Of a stretch of DNA of 64,000 nt, positions 45,701 through 56,200 are shown in pieces (within the stretch, counting starts at the first letter, position 1; each line of letters opens with the position of its first letter). This stretch comes from Procambarus clarkii. Its lineage: Eukaryota > Arthropoda > Malacostraca > Decapoda > Cambaridae. A program made the translations under genes and the position numbers. The DNA lies in assembly GCF_040958095.1 (NCBI RefSeq), contig NC_091152.1:19204381-19268380 (forward strand), given 5' to 3'. The notes under the pieces are model-generated. The model searched no databases. It saw nothing but the letters and a program-made list of their open reading frames with translations, and was not told the DNA's origin.

Positions 45701-48694
45701 GTAATACTAAGAATAGAAAAAGGGTATCTAGAAGAAATCTATCTTGTCATCAAGAATGGTTAAAAAAAAAAAAAGGGCTAAGAAAAGCTTAAGCAATAAT
45801 GAAGTGTGTACTGGCAAGAAGGCAAAAAACAAACCATCAACGGGTTCTTCCAATTACACAAAGACTAGAAACAAGACGGGGCCATTGAAAAATGAGTTAG
45901 GTCCAACAACAGATGACAAATTAATTGCATTCTAATAAGGACAATCTGTATTTATTAAACAATTTTAAATTTTACCAACACCTGAGCAAATTAATGTAGG
46001 TAATGAAGGCTAGTTGAATTGCAGAGTTATTTAGTTGTTACCCGGGAGGAAATTATTAAACAGAAAAATTAGATCCAAACATGTCACCAGGATGAGAGGA
46101 AGCCTTTGGCGGGGTCCTAGAAGAACCTAAGGATGAGCCAAGTGAGCACGTTACATCTATATTTAATATTGTAAAGCATTACAGACGAGCAGTGCTGGAA
46201 ACGAGCAGAGTTGCAAATATTATGCCAATTTTTAAGAAGGGAAATAGATCACTTGTGCCAAGTTATTGGACAATTATCTTAACTCGTTGGAAAATTGTTT
46301 CTATTAATAATTGCAAAACCCATCTTGAAAAACAAAGATTAATGAATTCACAACATGGCTTTACAATTAGCTACTCATGTTTAACATATTTGTTTTCAAT
46401 CCTTTCCAACACTTTTGTGCCAGTTGACAGCAAAAAGAACCGACACTTTGTGAACTTTAACTTTAGCACAGCTTTTGATACTGTGCCTCACAAAACATTG
46501 ATTAGAAAGGTAGAGGCTCATAAAATTGGAGGAACTATTTTATATTGGATAAAGACAGTTATTACAATGGAAAGTTATTGAAGTATTAGGATGACCAAAC
46601 TACACATTAATTAGAAAGCGAAGAAACTATCTTGAGGTTATCTTGAGATGATTTCGGGGCTTTAGTGTCCCCGCGGCCCGGTCCTCGACCAGGCCTCCAC
46701 CCCCAGGAAGCAGCCCGTGACAGCTGACTAACTCCCAGGTACCTATTTTACTGCTAGGAAAATGTTCTACTTTAACTTCTTACCTGTTCTTGCCCTAGAA
46801 GACACTTGCAGAGGACAAAGTCGGTGTGTGGCAGGTTGGTAAGAGCCTTCATGAGGATGGTGCATGCTACAGTGTTCTGGTACTTGCCAGGGTTGAACTG
46901 GTATAACTTCAGGAGTGCAAGATTTGCCTCCAGGTCGTAAGTGTTCTCGCGGGCCTGGAGCTCCACGTACCTCTCCAGAGTAGAGATGTTCTCCGGATTA
47001 TACCTGCAAAGAAAATGGTTGTACTGCACACACACACAAATCACAATAGCTTGATGCATCAAATGAACACATCCACAAGGGCCGCGACGAGGGTTTGAAC
47101 CTACATCCGAGAGGATCCCAGACGCTGCCTTAATCGACCGAGCTACGACACGGTTAAAAGAATTGCAACCGGGAAAACATCCTGACCTACCATGGATTCT
47201 GCAGCCTCTCCAAGACACAAACCAGGGTTTTACACAATTCTCCCGTGCCCCCGAGGTATGTCAATAGGCCGTTCTACCTCTTCGCCCTTCATTACACACG
47301 CTACAAGAGTGTGGAGGTCAGCACCCAAAAGTTCGAACCTACGTGTACTCACCTAGCACAACTAGGTGAGTACACATAGGTTCGAACTCTTGTCTTGGCC
47401 CTCGTGGATTTGTTCATTTGTTAAACGGCATTTCATCATCCGGCAACATTACTCACAACCTCTCCGGTATAACAATACATCACAACCAGTTGTGTACGAA
47501 GTGCCAAGGGGCCTGAACCCTAAAGTGAAGTGGGTGGTGGACGGTCACACTCCAAGGTGACTTAAAATGCACGCGGCACGTTTATCTCGGCTCCAGCAGC
47601 AAATAGACCTACACCAGCCACCTTGCCCTCAAAGTGACGAATACACCACAACGCAGCGTGACTGTGTACCTGCGGCACAGCTCGTACATACAGAGGCTGC
47701 GGCACAAGTCTTCTATCACCGGGACAACAAGCCACAGTATATGTAGAGTATAATATAAGAGTATAGTACAGTGTATAACTCCAACAGTATGTTTGTAACT
47801 CTGCATCAACGTATGTACTTTTCCTGAATAAAATAATATCATTTGTTGTTATTTATAATAATAATAAATAAAATAATAATAATAATATTATTATATAGTC
47901 ACAAGAGTATGGAGGTCAGCACCCAAGACAACAATGTCATTGAGAAACAATGGGCAGAGTTTCTTTCACCCTATGCCCCCTGTTACCTAGCAGTAAAATA
48001 GGTACCTGGGTGTTAGTCAGCTGTCACGGGCTGCTTCCTGGGGGTGGAGGCCTGGTCGAGGACCGGGCCGCGGGAACACTAAAGCCCCGAAATCATCTCA
48101 AGATAACCTCAAGATAACAAGTCGTGATGGTTCACACACACCCCCCCCAAGGTTATCTTGAGATGATTTCGGGGCTTTAGTGTCCCCGCGGCCCGGTCCT
48201 CGACCAGGCCTCCACCCCCAGGAAGCAGCCCGTGACAGCTGACTAACACCCAGGTACCTATTTTACTGCTAGGTAACAGGGGCATAGGGTGAAAGAAACT
48301 CTGCCCATTGTTTCTCCCCGGCGCCTGGGATCGAACCCAGGACCACAGGATCACAAGTCCGACCGGCTCCTACAAGGTGTAATGCCTTGGCGCTTTCCCC
48401 TCATAGTCCACCTGCATGACTAGTGCATGGAACACTGCCCAGGCGGCCCGGTCTCTCCCCTGGGGGTGGTTAGTGACACCACCTGCCACCAGGGGCGCCC
48501 CGTCCCCCTAAGGGTGGCCAGCGAGAGCACACACCAGGGGGGCGTGGCGCCCCAGGGAGCAGCCACGAGTGTGTCCCTAGCACCACAGGGGTGAGAGGAG
48601 GGTAGAGGGGCAGGGTGTAGGGGCGGCCTCACCGTTCAATCCCCCGCAGCATGGAGGCCACCGTCGCCCGCATCGCCTCCGCCTGTTCCACCAT
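42727..48694 (-). CDS. EIF3K: translation initiation factor eIF3 subunit K, five exons
   Basis: Exons on the minus strand: 48694-48633, 47003-46784, 44111-44010, 43646-43529, 42884-42727; phases agree, 660 nt, 219 aa (human 218). It starts [20 protein letters not shown]. Exon 2 carries [20 protein letters not shown] and [13 protein letters not shown], ending [16 protein letters not shown]. Exon 4 has [20 protein letters not shown]. Exon 5 has HWMTKYGW and [15 protein letters not shown]. This is the small HEAT/winged-helix subunit of the eIF3 complex that binds the 40S ribosome in the cytoplasm. Introns hold a LINE relic, SINE copies, palindromic elements and a 54-bp tandem array. The 3' end converges with the lipase gene; the 5' end is divergent from TTC8, with 1,284 bp between start codons. 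Confidence 0.96.
42908..43254. repeat. 54-bp tandem repeat, about 6 copies
   Basis: Units contain TGATAAATGAACACACTGCA, TGTCCCCTGTACTTCCATGT and CAACTATTACAATT. The first and last units share a different block (CCCTTCCCTTATGGAAGTCC), so the array has matching ends. It is in EIF3K intron 4. Because 54 is divisible by 3 it mimics a coding frame. Confidence 0.92.
44258..44650 (-). pseudogene. 5'-truncated relative of the 22.7-kb LINE (ORF2 C-terminus)
   Basis: The minus-strand translation at 44584-44309 ([38 protein letters not shown]) aligns with the last 90 residues of ORF2. The 3' end TTGATAATTACTTACTTAC matches the LINE tail. It is diverged and short and cannot be active. It lies in EIF3K intron 2. 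Confidence 0.85.
45180..45620. mobile_element. palindromic family 3 with tRNA-like arms, full copy
   Basis: Both ends carry the same tRNA-like module in opposite orientation (CCACAAGGGCCGTGACGAGG at left, CACGGCCCTTGTGGATTTG at right; GAGCTACGACATGG and CCATGTCGTAGCTC inside). Pairing continues inward (TCAACTTGACCTACCACGGA) to a centre with GAGCTCTGTTCTACG and GTAGAACAGCTC. Arms are about 200 bp. It lies in EIF3K intron 2. Confidence 0.8.
46160..46580 (+). pseudogene. CR1-like reverse transcriptase relic
   Basis: The translation at 46192-46581 shows degraded RT blocks in order: [45 protein letters not shown] and [12 protein letters not shown]. The motif A aspartate (normally DFSKAFD) is reduced to NFSTAFD, and the frame ends before motif C. 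A non-functional fragment in EIF3K intron 2. Confidence 0.8.
46629..46757 (-). mobile_element. SINE family 2, 3' half
   Basis: Body and tail only (minus strand CCTAGCAGTAAAATAGGTAC to TCAAGATAACCTCAAGAT). Its end lies about 26 bp from the exon 2 donor of EIF3K. Confidence 0.85.
47030..47425. mobile_element. palindromic family 3 with tRNA-like arms, second long copy
   Basis: The left arm (CCACAAGGGCCGCGACGAGG, GAGCTACGACACGG, CCTGACCTACCATGG) and right arm (GGTTCGAACTCTTGTCTTGG, CCCTCGTGGATTTGTTC) mirror each other as at 45180-45620. The centre GTTCTACCTCTTCG resembles that copy. It lies in EIF3K intron 1. Confidence 0.75.
47947..48116 (+). mobile_element. SINE family 2, 5'-truncated
   Basis: Starts at GAGAAACAATGGGCAGAGTT, just after the tRNA-like head, and runs to the AACCTCAAGATAAC tail. 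Confidence 0.85.
48149..48366 (-). mobile_element. SINE family 2, nearly full copy
   Basis: Minus-strand copy facing the one at 47947-48116 tail to tail across about 30 bp, making an inverted repeat in EIF3K intron 1. The B-box region GGGTTCGATCCCAGGCGCC is present, but the very start of the tRNA head is cut. Confidence 0.85.
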
Positions 48695-49739
48695 GTTGAC
48701 TGATCCTCCTAGCTTACCTACCCTACATCCACACTACGCTATACTATACTAATTTATCATCCTGGGAAGCCTCCAAAAATAACTTTGATGCGGTTTTTAG
48801 TATTTAATTCACTATTTATAATCAATTCGAATAAATTGTGTATGCTTAAAAATATTATTTATGGGTCCAAAAAGATCCTTGAAGGTAAGCTGATGACGTC
48901 ACTTACGCCACTTTATTTACATACTGAAAATAAAACAGAATTTATCTTTTATTTTTATTAGATTAAATTATGGTAGGTTAAGTGACTCTATATGGCTTGC
49001 TTACTTTACGTTAGTTTAGGAGATTTTATATTTATTACATAAACAAAAAAGTTGTCATGACGTCACAGGATATATGTTTTGGTTCTTTTTGAACCGTGCA
49101 TATTTCTAAATTATTTATACACAAGTTGCGAACACATGTATATACTGTAAGCCTTCAATGCAGTCATTTATAGATTTTCATACAAAATGTACATGTATTC
49201 TCAACGTATGTTCAATAACCCTGAAATATTAAATAATGTTAAGTAAAGCCAATTATGCCCAACTTGGAAGGCCTGTCTTAAGACAGGCATGGCTGCGAAC
49301 ATGTAGTCCTAACTTCACTTCATTATAGAACTCGTATATGTGTGTTTATTAATAATATAATTAAACATTGAACTAACTTCGCTATAGTTTCACATGTTAG
49401 AGAAATCCCGATAAATTTAACTGTTGCTAAAAGTCTTAATAAAAATATTTGTATGCTCGTTCCCCGTTAAATTAAAGCACTTATTTTAATCAAATGTTAA
49501 CGTTTTATTGATATATATTTATATTTTGATAACTATAAAAAACATATAGAGTCCATACACAAACTACAACTAACTGTCAGAGTCTATAAGTTTGTAAACA
49601 CAAGGTATATATATATATCCGCATATTACAATTATCCCCTAAAAAATATGTTTTTAGTTACATATGAAAATCAATAAACATTGAGGTAAGATGTTCATCT
49701 CATAAGACGTTTTAATGTGATAAATGGAATAGTTTAGTG

Positions 49740-49753
49740 TGTGTTGTGGCGAA
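49740..49753. repeat. target-site duplication, left copy
   Basis: TGTGTTGTGGCGAA, identical to 49938-49951. Confidence 0.85.
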
Positions 49754-49937
49754 ATTGAAATTGAAATAAGTTTATTGAGGTAAAATCCACACAAAGGGAT
49801 GAGGTAGCTCTAAGCTATTCTCACCCCGTTCAGTACATCGTGTTAATACATACATAGACACACATCACAAACAATAAACATATTACCAAACATTCTGAGA
49901 GATAAACATATACATTTCCTCCTTTACACAAGTATTT
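49754..49937 (-). mobile_element. 184-bp retroposon in the TTC8 5' region
   Basis: It is flanked by perfect 14-bp duplications. On the minus strand it ends in a repeated TTTCAATTTCAAT tail, as retroposon 3' ends do. Internal sequence includes GGTAAAATCCACACAAAGGG (plus strand). It ends 41 bp before the TTC8 ATG. Confidence 0.82.
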
Positions 49938-49952
49938 TGTGTTGTGGCGAAG

Positions 49953-49966
49953 GTTGCCATGACAAC
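49953..49966 (+). promoter_or_regulatory. X-box, RFX transcription factor site of TTC8
   Basis: GTTGCCATGACAAC fits the ciliary X-box consensus RYYNYYATRRNRAC at every position. It ends 12 nt before the TTC8 start codon. RFX factors (DAF-19 in nematodes) control BBS and other cilia genes through such sites, so the location before a BBSome gene supports function. The ATG inside the site (49959) opens a 14-codon frame that overlaps the TTC8 start out of frame. Confidence 0.75.
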
Positions 49967-49978
49967 GGACCCCTCAAC

Positions 49979-50224
49979 ATGGACCCCTTGTTCATCGCTC
50001 TAAGTAACTTCAGGCGCAGGAACTTCGACAAGACCATAGCAATATGCACAGAAATACTAGCCAAAAATCCATACGATCAGGTAATTTAATGCATCGTTTT
50101 AACAAATATCAATTCAAATAGTGAATTGACCTGCCCGAAACGCTGCGCGTACTAGTGGCTTTACAAGATTGTAATTACCATATTATGTATCCTCACAATC
50201 CCAATGTACCTTCTTGTATATGCA

Positions 50225-50259
<35 letters not shown>

Positions 50260-53200
50260 GTGTTAAAACTGGAATTTGTGTTAAATTCTTGATGGATATC
50301 AAGTTATGTGCCTCTCTACCTAATCCAATTTAGCCCCATTTAACTCATAATCCTCCTTTAACCATAAGTGTACATGTATGCCTGGGCTGTTTCATGTGGT
50401 AATGTTATATGTATACAGTTTGTGTTAAATTGCTCGGCTCATCTTTTCCTTTTATTTAACTCACACATTTCCCTGATAACCTCAGCACAATTATTAGCAT
50501 GAAAAGCCTTGTTTCAGACCAACATGTGGGCACACAGGGCCATCTATGGCACTCATTTGATGACAAAAACAATATTTCCATTTAATCATATCATAATATG
50601 AATATATATATAGAATCATATAATTAATCATATCATAATATGAATATATATATATATATATATATAATCATATAATTAATCATATCATAATATGAATATA
50701 TATATATATATAATCATATAATTAATCATATCATAATATGAATATATATATTGAATCATATAATTAATCATATCATAATGTGAATATATATATTGTATCA
50801 TATATTTAATCATATCATAATGTGAATGTATTGTATCCATGCTTGGATACAATAAACTAATAGTACAAGTCATTTAATACTGTACTTGCTGGAAATTTTG
50901 ATATGGACCCCAGTCTACCAGATTGTCCACAAGCTGCTAGGTTCCTTAAAGTCTGAACACCTGTATGTTTGAAGCCATGATACAAAACCCACCAGAATTA
51001 CTTAATCATACTTAATTAAGAATTACTTAATCATACTTAATCAGTGGCCTCCTCCTTTGGCCACTGTTTGATAAATATAACTGCCTGTAATGCTGTGCTT
51101 GTCAGTGATTTTGTAAAACTGTAAGAACACCAATGTTATGTACTCTCACAAACTTATTGTACCTTCTTGTATATAAATCAATCAATTCAAATGAATACCT
51201 TTACAAACTTTGCCCATGATCACTGATGGGACAACAGTATACTATCTAAATTTCTTCTAACACTCATTATCAAACAATCACTAGAAAATATTCTAATTAA
51301 CATCAAACTATACAATGAGACCTCATTTAGCAACTACACTGAAGCGATCAGCGACATAAACTGGGAGAATGAGCTTAGTAGCATAGACAACATTAATACT
51401 GTATAGGTGTACAGTACATAGATTTATACATAACACACACTGTCTCATACAAACTTAACAAATTACCACCCAAAAAGGGTAAAATTCCATGACTTACACA
51501 AGGCCTTCATAAAGGGGGTGTAGAACATTCTGAACCCACTCTTGGGTTCAGTGGGTTCAGAGTCCCGCTCTGAACCCCCGGCCAATTCATGAGCTCTGAA
51601 AGAATTGGGATGTGCCAATAGGAGCAATCCTGAGATCCTGAGACCCTGGAAAATTAGTCAAGAATTGCTTGAAACCATCTGGTGAGCCCGGGACACGGTG
51701 GTCATCCAGGACATGGAAAAAGGAATAAACTCATTGAGAACTGGCAGGTCCAGGATAAAGTGAGGCGTGAGAGTATCCAGCATGGAAATGTGCAAGAAAT
51801 AAATGCTCTGCAATTATGCTATGGGGATGCACTGCAATTATGGGGATCACTGCAATTACATTCTTGTCATAAAGTTATGAATGATGATCTCTGGTCTCTG
51901 GAGAGCACTACTGATGTTATACTGTAGAGCAGAAAAGCAGACAGCTGGGCAGATCCTCTAGACATCAGAGAGAAGAAGGATCAAACCCACTGAAGACCCT
52001 AAGACCACTCAATATGCCTAGGAATAAGACCAATCATGCCTGAAGGCACTACCATTTGGTGGCAGTCAGGTGCATTAGGATTTGGGTAGTTAACCCATGG
52101 TACTGATCATTCTCTTGTTTTGTTACATTTATGCTTTCTGTTTGGTTTTACCAGTTTTTGCAATTACCTAAGTGTAGTTACAGGATAAGAGCTACGCTCG
52201 TGGTGTCCCAGCACTCTTTGTCATATAACACTCTGAAATTTTATGGTCGATGTCTGATGCTCTGCTCTTTTTACTTCACAGTGTGTACCTAATTCTGATC
52301 CCGGCTCCCATTAGGCAATAGCTGGGTCTCAGAGGCCTGGTGTGTTGGGCCAAGACTTGGTGGTACCAGAGTTAAGCTGGAGGACCAACTGAGGGGTCTC
52401 TCCTAAAAAATAAATAAAAACTGTACGATGACTGCAAACAATATAACATTCTCTACTGGATACTGGATGTATATATTATTATTATTATTATTACTGTACT
52501 GTATATAGTTTCAGGTAACTGAAAAATGTATATGTACCCAAGCTTGTTAAAAATTGAGGTTGAAAAACTTGCATGTAAGAGACCGTTAAAATTTCATGAC
52601 AGCATTTATGATTCACTTGAAAACTGTACAGTGCAAAGGGTTTATAATCATCTTTGTATGCAGCAAACATAAAATTGCTTCATGCCAGAGGTATCATAGA
52701 ATATAAATTACCCATTCCAAGACCAGGAAGAACTGGTATTGAAAATTATGATATAGATTAAACCTTGCATATATGTAAAGCACAAAAATCCACCAGACAG
52801 TGTAATGTACAGTAATGACTGCCTGAATCAGGATGGATTGTTGCTACCTATAGTTAAGGTGTCCAGTCCAGAGAGCAACCTCTTAAAACCCCTCTGGCAT
52901 GAGACACCAACCTTGTGGTGGGTCTCATATTTTGGAAGATAGGTTGATAATTAATTCAAATTTTGCTGATGTGGCTAACAGATCTCACAAACTTAATATG
53001 ACAAACTATTCCATGAGATGGGATCTCCGTGTAACATTATTACCTCTTACGTCCACATTTAGCAGCTACCCTAATTAATGTAAAAGCTCTGAAGCCTTTC
53101 ATATAAATTAGGGTAGCCACTAAATGTTGATGTATCAAGGTTTGTTAATAAACAAAAATGATCTGATCAGGCTGTATGGAGTTTGAAGACACGAGCACTC

Positions 53201-56200
53201 ACCGAGCAAGTGTGGGTGGATGAATGTGATGGTGAGGAGGAGGGTTTAGCTGACGTCTTGATGGACGACAACACCATAGCTTCTGTCGCTCGCCCCGGTA
53301 CGTCCCTCCGCACAGCCTTTCCCTCAACTGCCGATGGACCCTCACAGACCTTTAGGTATGCACCAGTTATTGGAGCATTAATGGGTGAAAGAGCATTTAA
53401 ACTTCCTGTGTTGATAACCAGATGTCTTGTGTATAATCATTCATTTGTAATTCTGTAGACCATCAACACAGTCGGGTCAACCTCTGAGTGGTGTAGTTCG
53501 ACCTGGCTCACAAGGTGGACGGCCCGGTACAATGGATCAGGCACTACGTACTCCTCGCACAGCTCAAACAGCCCGTCCTGTCTCGGCCACATCAGGTACA
53601 TTTATGATAATGATTTTCACAAACTTTGTGAATGTCATAAATCACATAAATGTTTCTCCAAGTATTTACCATAAGCAAATTAATTAAGTTGCTACTCTTT
53701 CTGTATTTTAGTGTCTTGATTTAAGTACAGTATTCCAAAGCACATACAGTATATTAAAAAATACTGTGGTGTTAAGCTAAAGAATATGTATTACTGTACA
53801 GCACTCTACAGTATTAGGAAAATTGTATTATATTTTAGCAGTATTATATAAATGCTGCAGAGTAATCCATGAAATCAATGCAGTACTTATAACTGATACA
53901 TAATGTTATACCGTATACTGTACTAAGTTTAGTCACATGAGATATGATCACAAATATTTCCTTGATGGTCTCCCACCCCCTTCACCAGTGACTCCCTGTA
54001 GCTACCTTACTGAGATTGCTTGGTACAAAAAGGTCACATCAGTCACGGACGTTCAGTCTGGCCTACCAGGTACCAGAACTAGAACCTGCCCCCCCCCCCC
54101 CCCCGCACAGAGGTGCAGGGAGCAGGTATATATAATCCACCACCTCAGAGGGTGGGGTGATCCCGGGCACCGGCGAGAAACAATGGGCAGAGTTTTTCAC
54201 CCTATGCCCCTGTTACCTAGCAGTAAAATAGGTACCTGGGAGTTAGTCAGCTGTCACGGGCTGCTTCCTGGGGGTGGAGGCCTGGTCGAGGACCGGGCCG
54301 CGGGGACACTAAAAAGCCCCGAAATCCTCTCAAGATAACCTCAAGATAAGAAGAACCCCACCAGACAACCTCTCCAGAAAGTCAGTGAAGCTCTACAGAC
54401 AACTGGAGGAGTCACAAAAAACAGAACCTCGGAACTGCTAAACAATTCCACAAATGATTCACACATAACGAGAGATTCACTTAACTAACTTGAAACTCAT
54501 TAGTACCGATTATCACCACCAGGCGTCCCAGCCACAGCCCTCGGCTGGCTCCCCAGGTCATCATTAAATCCAGTGATAATGTAATGAAATACCTGTTTCT
54601 ACAAGAGCCCCGGTTGCTTCCTCAGACCCTTGAGTTTCAAGCTAGTTTTAGTAAATCCTTTGTGCTGTGTAAATCATTTACAGAGTTGCTGGGTGGTTTT
54701 GAGGGATTGTTTTCTGTGAATCCTCCAATTGTCTGTAAAGCTTCGCTGACTTTCTGGAGTTTTTTTTTTCTGGTGGTGGTGGGGGGAGGGGGGTAGCAGA
54801 CTGTCACCCACTGGGTGTGTCTCTGTGAGGGAGGAGGTGAACCAGCTTCTGGCTCTGGTCCATGGTAAGACAAACAGAACTTCCATAATTGACGTGACCT
54901 TTTAATATGGAGTAATCTCGGCAAGATAGCTTCAGGAAGCCAAAGGGGCTCCTTCAGAAAGAGGCATTTCATTCCATTCACCTGGGCTCTAGGAGACTCG
55001 AACCGCAGACCCTAAGTGTGTAAGGTCAAAGCTCTATCGACCGAGCTATTGAGTAGTCCTAATGTGGAAAGTTTGTTGTTGGTCCGCGGACTCGAACCGT
55101 CCACGGTTCGAGTCTCTTAAGAGCCCAGGTGAATTGAACGTTTATTTCAACTGATAAACCATAAATTTATGTATATCATTGTATCTGTATTTATATTTAC
55201 ATTACAGGTCGACATGTGCGTCTTGGTACAGCCTCCATGTTGCCGTCGGCAGAAGGACCATTTATCAATTTAGCTCGTTTAAATGTTGCAAAATATGCAA
55301 GTCAACAAAACATTGCAAAGGCTTTGTTTGATTATATTTATTTTCATGAAAATGATGTCAGGCATGTAAGTACTGATATTACTTAATGTATATAGATGCA
55401 TGCATGCATACATATAGTGTATATGTATAGTACTGTATAGTAAATATATTCAAAATGGATAGAGCTGAACATACACATGTTTCTGTATTTATGCTGCAGA
55501 AAAAGAGAGGTTTATAGATTTATAATTTAATTAATGTTTAGTAATGTGTATAAGGCAGATAAACAAACATTGAAGAGACAAATATACTGTTTGCAGATAT
55601 ACTGTATAACCAAATATACTCACAGTACAGTACTGTACTTTATATGAACTTGACTTCTTCTATGTTCATGCATAAGGTCAGTGTGATAACATCATTTACA
55701 GTGTTAAGTAATCTTATAAGAAACTAAGCTTCTGTAATCGTATAAGAAATTAAGTTTCTGTAATGTCAAGTACTTTTACAGTACAGTATTGTTAATGTTA
55801 TAAAACTCGTAGTCAGAGCAGTCCCTTTACAACTGAAAGGTTCGATGCATGAATCTGGATAGAGATATTTGGTATGTTTCACGTGATGCCTCTATTCACC
55901 TAGAAGCAAATAAGTATCTATAAATTAGGCAGCTGTTGTGGATTGCATCCTGAGGATGGTCAATAGTTGGACTAGGGAGAGGGGGAACCGGATAATTCTT
56001 AACAGGCTCGCTATCCCTGACTACGGGAACTATAAGATGAAATTGTGTAATTTATGCAATAGTATGAAATCTCACATGAGATAGTTACTGTGGCATCATT
56101 TCCTTTACTATACTGGGATAATTAACAACATGAAAGTCACTGTTACTGAATTTCTACCATTTTACGTAACATGAATGAGACGAGACGATGCATTAACCAA

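Noticed and set aside
45744-45935. Lys-rich 63-codon ORF
   Set aside because: Low-complexity chance frame in an EIF3K intron, close to an RT relic.
47366-47560. Small plus-strand ORF near EIF3K
   Set aside because: It overlaps the right arm of a palindromic repeat and has no recognisable domain.
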